From Mycetohabitans rhizoxinica HKI 454 (lineage in GTDB: Bacteria > Pseudomonadota > Gammaproteobacteria > Burkholderiales > Burkholderiaceae): a DNA stretch of 22,473 nucleotides. Made by a program: the position numbers and the translations under genes. Shown in pieces: positions 16,405 to 22,473 of this stretch. Every line of letters starts with the position of its first letter. The first letter of the stretch is position 1. Location: assembly GCF_000198775.1 (NCBI RefSeq), contig NC_014722.1:26620-49092 (forward strand), written 5' to 3'. Under the pieces are notes generated by a model, which did not search any database, had not been told where the DNA came from, and saw only the letters and a list, made by a program, of their open reading frames with translations.

Positions 16405-16614
16405 ACGACGAAGAGAACGAGATGGCAGCACTCATCGGCGGTCAAAGCAAAGATGGCACTGGGGGCGGTCAAGGGTGAGCGAACGCTGGTGGAATTGGCG
16501 CACCCATTCAATGTGCACCCGAATCAGTTCACGGAATGGAAGCGGCAATTGCAAGAGCGTGCGGCCGATGTGTTCAGCAACGTCGCCAGCGCGTGCCCGA
16601 GAATCAGTGGGTGA
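16405..16614 (+). pseudogene. IS3-family transposase OrfA fragment, start codon lost
   Basis: On the plus strand, in a frame without an ATG start, the sequence reads TKRTRWQHSSAVKAKMALGA, then VKGERTLVELAHPFNVHPNQ, then FTEWKRQLQERAADVFSNVA, the helix-turn-helix region of IS3-family OrfA proteins (pattern KAKVALxAxKGE(K/R)TLxELAxxFxVHPNQ). ACG stands at 16405-16407 where ATG would give the expected MTKRT start just after an AGGAA motif, so the start appears mutated. After FSNVASA the frame ends at TGA 16612-16614 and similarity is lost, leaving out the coiled coil and all of OrfB. It differs clearly from the other OrfA at 14808-15338, so at least two separate IS3-type elements have landed here. 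Confidence 0.72.
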
Positions 16615-16636
16615 ATAATCTACCACTGCGCCCTGC

Positions 16637-16997
16637 GTAATATTGCGCAATGTCGATTTATGGTATCTTGGTGCGGAGCATACCGCCCTTAACAAGATCA
16701 ACCTGGAGATTCGTCATCGAGAAATTGTTGCCGAGGCTGACATCACGCGACTGATACTCAAACTCTCTGAATAAAGAACCGCCGTTATTGTTAGCCATCG
16801 ACTCGCATTGACCCGATTTGTCGAGCGCAATCTTCGTATTAAACTAAGGGCGACTCATTGAGGAAGGATCTCATGATGACCTCATAAGACAAAGTGGAAA
16901 ATATGCACGGATGTTCCATAGCCAAGCTATGTTTTACCAAGATAGCACTCGAGATTCGGGGACTTTTGTAAGACAGTGGTCCGAGAACTGGGGTTAA
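16637..16997 (+). pseudogene. Decayed ABC-exporter ATP-binding domain (internally deleted, stop and frameshift)
   Basis: In one plus-strand frame 16637 onward reads VILRNVDLWYLGAEHTALNK, then INLEIRHREIVA, the opening of an ABC exporter nucleotide-binding domain just before Walker A. The frame goes directly to EADITRLILKLSE, a TAA stop (16772-16774), then RTAVIVSHRLALTRFVER, the H-loop region (SHR). Walker A, the signature and Walker B are gone, so an internal deletion has occurred. A one-base shift near 16825-16850 leads to RLIEEGSHDDLIRQSGKYAR, then MFHSQAMFYQ and a TAA at 16995-16997: the classic C-terminus of ABCB-type exporters. Its stop overlaps the stop of the convergent outer membrane factor gene in TTAA. 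The transmembrane half is absent; IS3 OrfA debris sits at its left edge. Confidence 0.75.
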
Positions 16998-18430
16998 AAT
17001 GCGTCATCACCACCCCCCAGTGCCTTGTATAGATTCATTTGGTTGTTAAGCTGGTTCAGGCGATTCAGCGCGGACGTACTTTGCGCGTCGCGCAGCCGCT
17101 GCTGCTCGTCGAGCCACGGCTGCACACTGGTTGCACCGGCTACGAAGCGGGCCCGCGCGAGTGCTTCCGCGCGCTGTGCTTGCAGGAGCGACAGCGTGCG
17201 CTGTTCGCCTTCACGTTCAAGCTGAACGCGTGCGGACAATGCGTTCTCGACCTCTCCGAGCGCGGTGTACAACTGCTGGCGAAAGTTGACGACGGCTTCC
17301 TCGTATTGTGTCCGCGACACCTTGATCTGCAGCTGCATCGTGTTCCACTGGATAAACGGCAGCGCGAGTTCAAGGCTAAGCGCCGCGACAGGATTCGACA
17401 GCACACGCTCCAGGCTCGCGCTTGACGTGCCGACCGAGCCCGTTAGCGTGAACGACGGATAGAAACGGGTACGCGCGACGTCAACGTTCGCGAGCGACTC
17501 GCGTAGCCGGCACTCGGCCGCGCGCAGGTCTGGACGCCGCCTAAGCAAGTCGGCGGGCAGACCCGCTGGCACCACCGGCAGCACCCGGTGAGGCAGCGCG
17601 GCCGGTTCGGCGGCCCTTGCCTGCGGCGGGCGATCAAACAAGATCGCGAGCGCATGACGGTTCTCGGTACGCTGCTGAATCAGTTGCATTTGGGCCGCAC
17701 GCTGCACGGACAAGCTCTGCTCGGCCTGCGCGACGTCAAGGCCGGATACCGCGCCCGCCGCGTGGCGCGTACGTACCAGCGCGAGCGTGCGCTGTGCATA
17801 CGCGATGTTCGCGTTGCCAAGCGCGATCTGTTGGTTCAGATAGCCAATCTGCCAGTACAGCGCAGCGATCGTGCCGATCAGCGAGAGCCGCGCCGCGTCG
17901 TGGTCGGCCTGCGTCGCGGCGGCTTTCCAACGCGCCACGTCGCGCTGCGCGGCAAGCTTACCCCACAGGTCAAGCTCGTAGCTAAGCGAGCCGTACAGAT
18001 TGCTCGCGTGCGATGTCTGGCGCGAATCGGGCGTGCGCGATACGCGGCCGTTGCCGCCAAGCGTCGCGGTGGGGGCCAAGTTGGTGGCGACGAGACCTGC
18101 TTGCAGTTGTGCGCGATAGACACGGATCGCGGCGGCGGCGAGGTCGTTGTTTACGGCAAGCGCGTCGTCGATCAACCGATCGAGCACGGGGTCCCCGAAG
18201 CCGCGCCACCAGTCGGTCGGAATCAGCGCAGTTGCGCAAGGCTCGGATGTGTCAGAGACGGCGGAGCAAGGCGTCTTTGTCGTCGCACCGGCCGCGTCGT
18301 ACGCGCTCCAATGTGCGGGCAGCTTCACGGCGGGCAGTGACTGGCGACGCGCGTTCACGCAGCCAGCGAGCAGCACAGCGGCACATACGAGCGAGAGCAG
18401 GTGGCGGGGGACGGTCGGAATGTGGATCAT
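16994..18430 (-). CDS. Outer membrane efflux lipoprotein, TolC/OprM/NodT family
   Basis: This 478-residue outer membrane factor completes the MacA-MacB pump across the outer membrane. A lipoprotein signal peptide is evident: PRHLLSLVCAAVLLAGC, with the lipobox LLAG|C and the modified Cys at residue 24. Two outer-membrane-factor repeats follow: WWRGFGDPVLDRLIDDALAV, then NNDLAAAAIRVYRAQL; and LPADLLRRRPDLRAAECRLR, then ESLANVDVARTRFYPSFTLT. LSYELDLWGKL is the typical first beta-strand, and LELALPFIQWN its counterpart in the second repeat. It begins 12 bp after the macB stop, with a weak ribosome binding site, as the last gene of the operon. The C-terminus (QMNLYKALGGG) is complete. It belongs to the NodT branch used by MacAB- and RND-type pumps; substrate cannot be told from the sequence. 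Confidence 0.93.
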   Translation of the reverse strand: MIHIPTVPRHLLSLVCAAVLLAGCVNARRQSLPAVKLPAHWSAYDAAGATTKTPCSAVSDTSEPCATALIPTDWWRGFGDPVLDRLIDDALAVNNDLAAAAIRVYRAQLQAGLVATNLAPTATLGGNGRVSRTPDSRQTSHASNLYGSLSYELDLWGKLAAQRDVARWKAAATQADHDAARLSLIGTIAALYWQIGYLNQQIALGNANIAYAQRTLALVRTRHAAGAVSGLDVAQAEQSLSVQRAAQMQLIQQRTENRHALAILFDRPPQARAAEPAALPHRVLPVVPAGLPADLLRRRPDLRAAECRLRESLANVDVARTRFYPSFTLTGSVGTSSASLERVLSNPVAALSLELALPFIQWNTMQLQIKVSRTQYEEAVVNFRQQLYTALGEVENALSARVQLEREGEQRTLSLLQAQRAEALARARFVAGATSVQPWLDEQQRLRDAQSTSALNRLNQLNNQMNLYKALGGGDDAF

Positions 18431-18442
18431 GAGAGCGTCGCC

Positions 18443-20419
18443 TTAATCGCGCGCGAGCGCATCGATCGGATCAAGCCGCGCTGCATTGCGTGCGGGTATG
18501 AAGCCGAACACAACGCCGATCAGTGTCGAACACAAGAATGCGGTGACGATCGAGCCGATGGAAAACACCATTTTCCATTGGGTGACAAACAAAGCGAATA
18601 CGAAACGTGTGCCGAATGACAGTACAATGCCCATTGCGCCGCCAATCAGGCACACCATCACAGCTTCTATGAGGAACTGCTGCATGATGTCGCTTTGCCG
18701 GGCGCCGATGGCCATCCGGATGCCAATTTCGCGCGTTCGCTCGGTGACCGATACGAGCATGATGTTCATCACACCAATCCCGCCGATAATAAGCGAAATC
18801 ATCGCAATCAGCGATAGCAAGAGCGTCAGCGTCTGACCGGTCTTCTCAGCCGTCTTGACCACATTGTTCACGTTGTAAGTGAAAAAATCTTTGCGACCAT
18901 GGCGCTGCATCAACAGCTTCACGAGGCTATTCTCGGCCGTCGTGCTCGGCTGACCGTCGCGTACCCGTACCGTGAGGCTATCGAAATGGCGCTGGCCGAA
19001 CAACCGACCACTTGCCGTCGTGTAGGGCACCCATACGTTTAGGCTCTTCACGTCGCCAAATGCACTCTTCTTGTCCGCCGTCACACCGATCACGACGCAC
19101 GGTAGATTGTCAACAAGAATAACTTCGCCAAGTGGATTCGAGTCTGCGCCGAACAACTTGCGACGCGTGTTTGGGTCAATCACCACAACTTGTGCCTGAC
19201 GGCGTACGCCGTCAGGGCCGAAACCGACACCTTGCGTGAGTTTTATCCCGCGCACCTGAAAGTAATGTTCGCTGACGCCGTTCACGAGTGCGTTGACGTC
19301 GATGTTTCGGTAGCGTAGCAGCAGACTGCGCGACGTCTCGGGCGTCACGCTGTCGACGTAGTATTGTTCAGCAAGCGCAGTCACGTCGGCGGGCATGAGC
19401 GTCTGGATCGTGTGTGCCTGATTGTCGCCCCAGTCACGGCCCGGGTAGAAGCTGATTGTGTTCGTGCCAAGGCTCGCAATCTCAGCGAGCATGTAGCGCT
19501 TCGCGCCTTCGCCGATCGCGACGATTGATACGACCGACGTAATGCCGATGATAATGCCGAGCGTTGTCAGGATCGTGCGCAGTCGGTGCGATGCGAGCGC
19601 GAGCCATGCCATCCGAAATGCCTCGGCAAAGCGACCGGCGCTTGCCGACCAGCTGCGCGTGGGCGGTGGGGGTGAGATGGCCCGCGCATCCACGGTGGCG
19701 CATACCGGCCCTAACGCGCCATCCGTGACAGGCGTGTTCGGCCGGTCCGCGACAATTTCGCCGTCGCGGATTTCGATGATCCGGCGTGCGTGCGCGGCGA
19801 TATGCTCATCGTGCGTGACAATGATGACCGTATGGCCGAGCGCGTTTAGCTCTTGCAAAATCCGGATCACGTCTTGACCGCTTTTCGAATCGAGCGCGCC
19901 CGTCGGCTCGTCGGCGAGAATGACTTCACCGCCGTTCATCAACGCGCGTGCGATGCTGACGCGCTGCTGTTGTCCGCCAGATAGCTGGCTTGGCCGGTGC
20001 CCGGCGCGCTGAGCCAATCCAAGACGCGCAAGCAACCGCTTAGCGCGTGCATGCCGCGCAGCGGGCACGCTGCCCGCATAGACAGCCGGCATTTCGACAT
20101 TCGCCGCTGCACTCAGGTGTGGCAGCAGGTGGTAGCGCTGAAAGATAAAGCCGAAGCGCTCGCGACGCAAGCGCGCGAGTTCATCGCTGTCCAGTTCGTG
20201 CGTCTCGCATCCATCGACCCGGTAGCTGCCCTCGCTTGGATGATCGAGGCAGCCGAGGATGTTCATCAGCGTCGACTTGCCGGAGCCCGACGCGCCAACA
20301 ATCGCAACAAACTCACCCGCGTTGAGCGTCAAACTTACGTTTTTTAATACGACCACGTCGCGATCGCCGGCCGGAAAGCGTCGGGTAACGCCAACGAGTT
20401 GCAGCAGTGGCCAGGTCAT
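18443..20419 (-). CDS. macB: MacB-type ABC transporter, ATPase and permease in one chain
   Basis: This inner membrane component of the tripartite efflux pump has about 658 residues. N-terminal ATPase (numbering from the GTG at 20425): Walker [10 protein letters not shown] (44-52), signature LSGGQQQR (148-155), Walker [13 protein letters not shown] (168-179), H-loop His205. The linker is Pro/Arg-rich, then [20 protein letters not shown] (279-298) forms TM1, followed by a large periplasmic domain, and the C-terminal end has three TMs around [37 protein letters not shown] and [16 protein letters not shown], ending [17 protein letters not shown]. This is the standard MacB architecture and length. 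MacB drives periplasmic substrates outward by mechanotransmission. GTG at 20425 overlaps the macA stop as GTGA; I prefer ATG at 20419, with GGGAG seven bases before it. Homologues act in macrolide, enterotoxin, pyoverdine and lipopeptide export. Confidence 0.95.
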   Translation of the reverse strand: MTWPLLQLVGVTRRFPAGDRDVVVLKNVSLTLNAGEFVAIVGASGSGKSTLMNILGCLDHPSEGSYRVDGCETHELDSDELARLRRERFGFIFQRYHLLPHLSAAANVEMPAVYAGSVPAARHARAKRLLARLGLAQRAGHRPSQLSGGQQQRVSIARALMNGGEVILADEPTGALDSKSGQDVIRILQELNALGHTVIIVTHDEHIAAHARRIIEIRDGEIVADRPNTPVTDGALGPVCATVDARAISPPPPTRSWSASAGRFAEAFRMAWLALASHRLRTILTTLGIIIGITSVVSIVAIGEGAKRYMLAEIASLGTNTISFYPGRDWGDNQAHTIQTLMPADVTALAEQYYVDSVTPETSRSLLLRYRNIDVNALVNGVSEHYFQVRGIKLTQGVGFGPDGVRRQAQVVVIDPNTRRKLFGADSNPLGEVILVDNLPCVVIGVTADKKSAFGDVKSLNVWVPYTTASGRLFGQRHFDSLTVRVRDGQPSTTAENSLVKLLMQRHGRKDFFTYNVNNVVKTAEKTGQTLTLLLSLIAMISLIIGGIGVMNIMLVSVTERTREIGIRMAIGARQSDIMQQFLIEAVMVCLIGGAMGIVLSFGTRFVFALFVTQWKMVFSIGSIVTAFLCSTLIGVVFGFIPARNAARLDPIDALARD

Positions 20420-20421
20420 CG

Positions 20422-21612
20422 TCACACTCCCACGTCCGACGCAGTGTTACCCGTGTCGGACGCATCGCCGATCACAACACGCTCACCGGCTTTTAAGCCG
20501 GCTAGCACCTCGACTTTCACATTGTTGTTGATGCCGATGCGGATCTTGCGAGTCTCAAGTTTGTCGCCTGCGCCCAACACGCGGACTGTGTACAGACCAT
20601 CCTTGTCTTTTGCGCCGAGCGCGGCGACCGGGATGATGAGCGCGTTGCGCGCGGTGCCGAGCAGCACGCTGACCTGCGCGGTCATTGCGATGCGCAGCCG
20701 ATGCCCGGGATTGGGCACCTCAAACAACGCGTTATAGAACACGGCGGTATTCGGCTTGGACGCGCCGCCGCCCATCACACCGAATGTCCCTTGCGTGTCG
20801 AGAAAGTTTTGCGGCGCGGGCTCGATCGCGCGCAGCTTACCGTAGTAGCGCTTGTCAGGCTCGCCAAGGATCGTGAAGTACGTGTTCTGGCCCGGGTACA
20901 CACGCACCACATCGGCTTCAGATACCTGAGCCTTCACAGTCATCGTGTCGAGATCGGCAAGCTTCAGGATCACCGGTGCCTGCTGCTGTGCGATTACGGT
21001 CTGACCTTCCTGCGTGACAATGGCAACGACCTCACCGTCCATCGGCGCGATGATCCGCGTATAGCCGAGGTTGACCTGTGCGGTCTCGGTGTGGATGCGG
21101 GCCGAGCGGATCTGCGCGTCGAGCGATGCGAGATTCGCGCGCTGCACTTCGAGCGCCGATTTCGCGGCTTCGTAATCTTGCCGAGAGGTCGCGTCTTCCG
21201 GCAGCATCTGCTGTTGGCGACGGAATGCAAGCTCGGCCTGCATCAGTTGAGCGGCCATCGCGCGTTTCTGCGCGGCAAGGTTCTGCTCGTTGGCTTGCGC
21301 TTGGCGCAGCGCATTGTAAGAGAGCACCGGGTCGATCTCCGCGAGCCATTGTCCTTGCGTAACCTTGTCGCCAAGCTTGACCTTTAGCGATTTCAATTGT
21401 CCCGACACCTGCGCGCCGACGTCGACCTGCTTGAATGCCTGCAGCGTGCCCGTCGCGAGCACCGCGTTCTCTAGGTCGCCGCGTTCGACTTTCGCGCTCA
21501 GGTATTGCGCATGCTTGTCCCGCGCAAAAAAATGCAGTGACAGCGCGGCAACCAGAACGATGGCGACAACACCAACTACCGCGGCACGCCCATGGCGAAA
21601 ATTTTTCTTCAT
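20422..21612 (-). CDS. macA: MacA-type periplasmic adaptor (membrane fusion protein)
   Basis: This adaptor of 396 residues from MKKNFRHGRA has one N-terminal membrane anchor (about residues 10-28, AAVVGVVAIVLVAALSLHFF). The lipoyl half-motifs (TGTLQAFKQVDVGAQVSGQL, then KSLKVKLGDKVTQGQWLAEI) and RIIAPMDGEVVAI flank a helical hairpin (ANEQNLAAQKRAMAAQLMQA to NLASLDAQIRSARIHTETAQ), whose tip docks onto the outer membrane factor. The beta-barrel domain (LADLDTMTVKAQVSEADVVR) and membrane-proximal domain follow, ending DASDTGNTASDVGV. Upstream in-frame starts to 21702 exist, but they add a strange 30-residue extension; ATG 21612 gives the usual MacA layout although no good Shine-Dalgarno precedes it. 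It overlaps macB by GTGA. With the promoter expected in 21613-21890, macA, macB and the outer membrane factor gene form one operon. Confidence 0.93.
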   Translation of the reverse strand: MKKNFRHGRAAVVGVVAIVLVAALSLHFFARDKHAQYLSAKVERGDLENAVLATGTLQAFKQVDVGAQVSGQLKSLKVKLGDKVTQGQWLAEIDPVLSYNALRQAQANEQNLAAQKRAMAAQLMQAELAFRRQQQMLPEDATSRQDYEAAKSALEVQRANLASLDAQIRSARIHTETAQVNLGYTRIIAPMDGEVVAIVTQEGQTVIAQQQAPVILKLADLDTMTVKAQVSEADVVRVYPGQNTYFTILGEPDKRYYGKLRAIEPAPQNFLDTQGTFGVMGGGASKPNTAVFYNALFEVPNPGHRLRIAMTAQVSVLLGTARNALIIPVAALGAKDKDGLYTVRVLGAGDKLETRKIRIGINNNVKVEVLAGLKAGERVVIGDASDTGNTASDVGV

Positions 21613-21894
21613 GTATGGCGGAATTTTCAAGCAAATCCGAGCATGTGAATGCAATACGATACGGACTATGATACCGAAAGGTACTGGCCACATCGTTCTC
21701 ACCTACTGCTTCATAAAATCTCGGACGCGAGGCACAGCAGAAGGAGCATTGCTGGAGCTGTCTGAGCTTGGTCGCTCTCATTGGGCACGCCGGTCTGCTG
21801 CCGCCTGGTCGAGTCATTGGTCCATTCGGATGGCAGATAAAGCTAGTAAGCTTTACTGACTGCTTGTCCTTCCTCGCAAAACCCGTTTCATTAT
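21613..21894 (-). promoter_or_regulatory. Upstream region of the macA operon
   Basis: This 282-bp stretch separates macA from the IS701-like fragment and should carry the macA promoter. I see no convincing -35/-10 pair or operator. On the minus strand TTTCGGTATCATAGTCCG and TATCGTATTGC are AT-rich patches within 60 bp of the start, but they fit the consensus poorly. Open frames across it are out-of-frame extensions of macA. Confidence 0.25.
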
Positions 21895-22116
21895 TCAGTT
21901 AGACCATGGCAACCTTGACACAAAGTGATGCAGCATTTTATGCTGCACGACCACGCGCTGTGGTTCTAGGTGTGACACCAGCGGGTTAACATCGTTGCGC
22001 TGGATTAGCAGCATTCGGCCCCGGCAATAGCTGATCAACCTGCAGCGACGATCGCTATGCCGCACTGCTTCGCTCGAATGTCCCAGATACTCTTCAAATG
22101 GAGTTTTCCAACCCAT
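21895..22116 (-). pseudogene. IS701-like transposase, N-terminal fragment
   Basis: The 73-residue frame from ATG 22116 (GGAGAAG before it) reads MGWKTPFEEYLGHSSEAVRH, then SDRRCRLISYCRGRMLLIQR, then NDVNPLVSHLEPQRVVVQHK, then MLHHFVSRLPWSN. This fits the beginning of IS701-type transposases (roughly W...FE.YL..L....GHADRR..L..YC.GL.LP..RKSVEP and AQH.SL.HFV..A.WSD). It ends at a TGA exactly after PWSN where the family continues for about 350 more residues, so only the N-terminal tip survives and the DDE catalytic residues are gone. The fragment lies upstream of macA in the same orientation, with its broken end toward macA. The family name is from memory of its N-terminal pattern and should be checked. 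Confidence 0.6.
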
Positions 22117-22440
22117 CACTTCTCCAGGCAAAAACAAAGAAGCTTTTATCACGGCTTAATTCTTAAGGTATCTTAAATTTAGCCAGTGTTGTACTAGTAC
22201 TCAGCCACGACATGCGGCATCCCTTGGTGTGATGCATGCGGTGTTTCCTTCAATTTTCATGCTTGCATTTCACACTTTAGGTCTGGCGTCAACGAGGTTT
22301 GCAAAAAAAACAACGCTCAACCTTTGCAGTATTCTATTTCTTTATTAAGCTGTCTACACCTATGCCGTTTAAACGACATAGGCTTGGAAGCCACTTATAT
22401 ACATGGGTGGCGCTTTCTTAGCTACGGAAAGGAGATTCTC
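22117..22440 (+). promoter_or_regulatory. AT-rich control region before a plus-strand gene
   Basis: This 324-bp region contains no gene that I can support. It has an A8 run at about 22303-22310, AT-rich stretches (TATTCTATTTCTTTATTAAG near 22330-22350), the 24-bp palindrome listed separately and a strong AAGGAGATT ribosome binding site just before the ATG at 22441. It is the likely promoter and regulator-binding region for that gene. I cannot assign exact -35/-10 boxes. Confidence 0.4.
22359..22382. repeat. 24-bp near-perfect palindrome, candidate operator
   Basis: CCTATGCCGTTT (22359-22370) is followed directly by AAACGACATAGG (22371-22382). The two halves are reverse complements except for one pair (G versus A). 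There is no loop, so a dimeric DNA-binding protein site is more plausible than an RNA terminator. It ends 58 bp before the ATG at 22441, in the position expected for an operator overlapping or following a promoter. Confidence 0.5.
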
Positions 22441-22473
22441 ATGGATCAGCACCAAAGTATGCATCAGGAAGCA
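22441..22473 (+). CDS. Start of an unidentified plus-strand gene, cut by the window edge
   Basis: An ATG at 22441 follows AAGGAGATTCTC, a nearly ideal Shine-Dalgarno at good spacing, and the frame (MDQHQSMHQEA) stays open to the window end. Only 11 codons are seen, so no family can be named. It is divergent from the macA operon, and because such pumps are often next to their regulator or to a peptide-synthesis cluster, the full gene would tell what the pump exports. Confidence 0.5.
   Translation, partial: MDQHQSMHQEA

Noticed and set aside
17588..18340. 250-residue plus-strand frame opposite the outer membrane factor gene
   Set aside because: Antisense shadow caused by high G+C at third positions; Arg-rich, no motif.
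20701..21387. 228-residue plus-strand frame opposite macA
   Set aside because: Antisense shadow; no ribosome binding site or domain pattern.
21032..21817. 261-residue minus-strand frame overlapping macA
   Set aside because: Out-of-frame reading of macA; the MacA lipoyl and hairpin motifs are in the other frame.
1..22473. CRISPR array, tRNA or rRNA genes
   Set aside because: No regularly spaced short repeats, cloverleaf or conserved rRNA sequence was seen on either strand.

Overview
The window suggests a beta-proteobacterium, most likely Burkholderia-like. This is inferred from the moderate to high G+C, the class of the efflux operon and the insertion-sequence families; nothing here fixes the species. 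It has three parts.

(1) Positions 1-13884 hold one long minus-strand operon for an extracellular contractile injection system (eCIS; a headless phage-tail-like particle of the Serratia Afp / Photorhabdus PVC type). In transcription order it encodes an inner tube protein, three sheath paralogues, a second tube protein, a small DUF5908-like protein, a LysM tube/baseplate connector, a VgrG-like spike, a gp25-like baseplate protein, a giant Afp11-like baseplate protein, and the start of an Afp12-like baseplate J protein that runs off the left edge. Four successive gene pairs from the third sheath to the spike overlap by about 1-4 bases, which points to translational coupling. The second sheath gene carries a one-base deletion. 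The 1621-residue baseplate protein contains a tandem duplication of about 315 residues and a C-terminal extension that looks like a beta-propeller. The PAAR-like spike tip gene, normally between the gp25 and Afp11 genes, lies instead at 15421-15837, upstream of the operon and separated from it by IS debris. Tail fibre, ruler, AAA+ ATPase, terminator and toxin genes are not in the window; they may lie to the left.

(2) Positions about 13885-16997 form a scrap yard: an unexplained leader, broken IS3-family transposase pieces on both strands, the displaced PAAR-like gene, a PIN-domain toxin remnant and a decayed ABC-exporter nucleotide-binding domain.

(3) Positions 16994-21612 hold an intact minus-strand MacA-MacB-outer membrane factor operon, a tripartite efflux pump of the type often used to export peptides, lipopeptides, siderophores or macrolides. 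Further right are an IS701-like transposase N-terminal fragment and, after an AT-rich control region with a 24-bp palindrome, the first 11 codons of a plus-strand gene that leaves the window.
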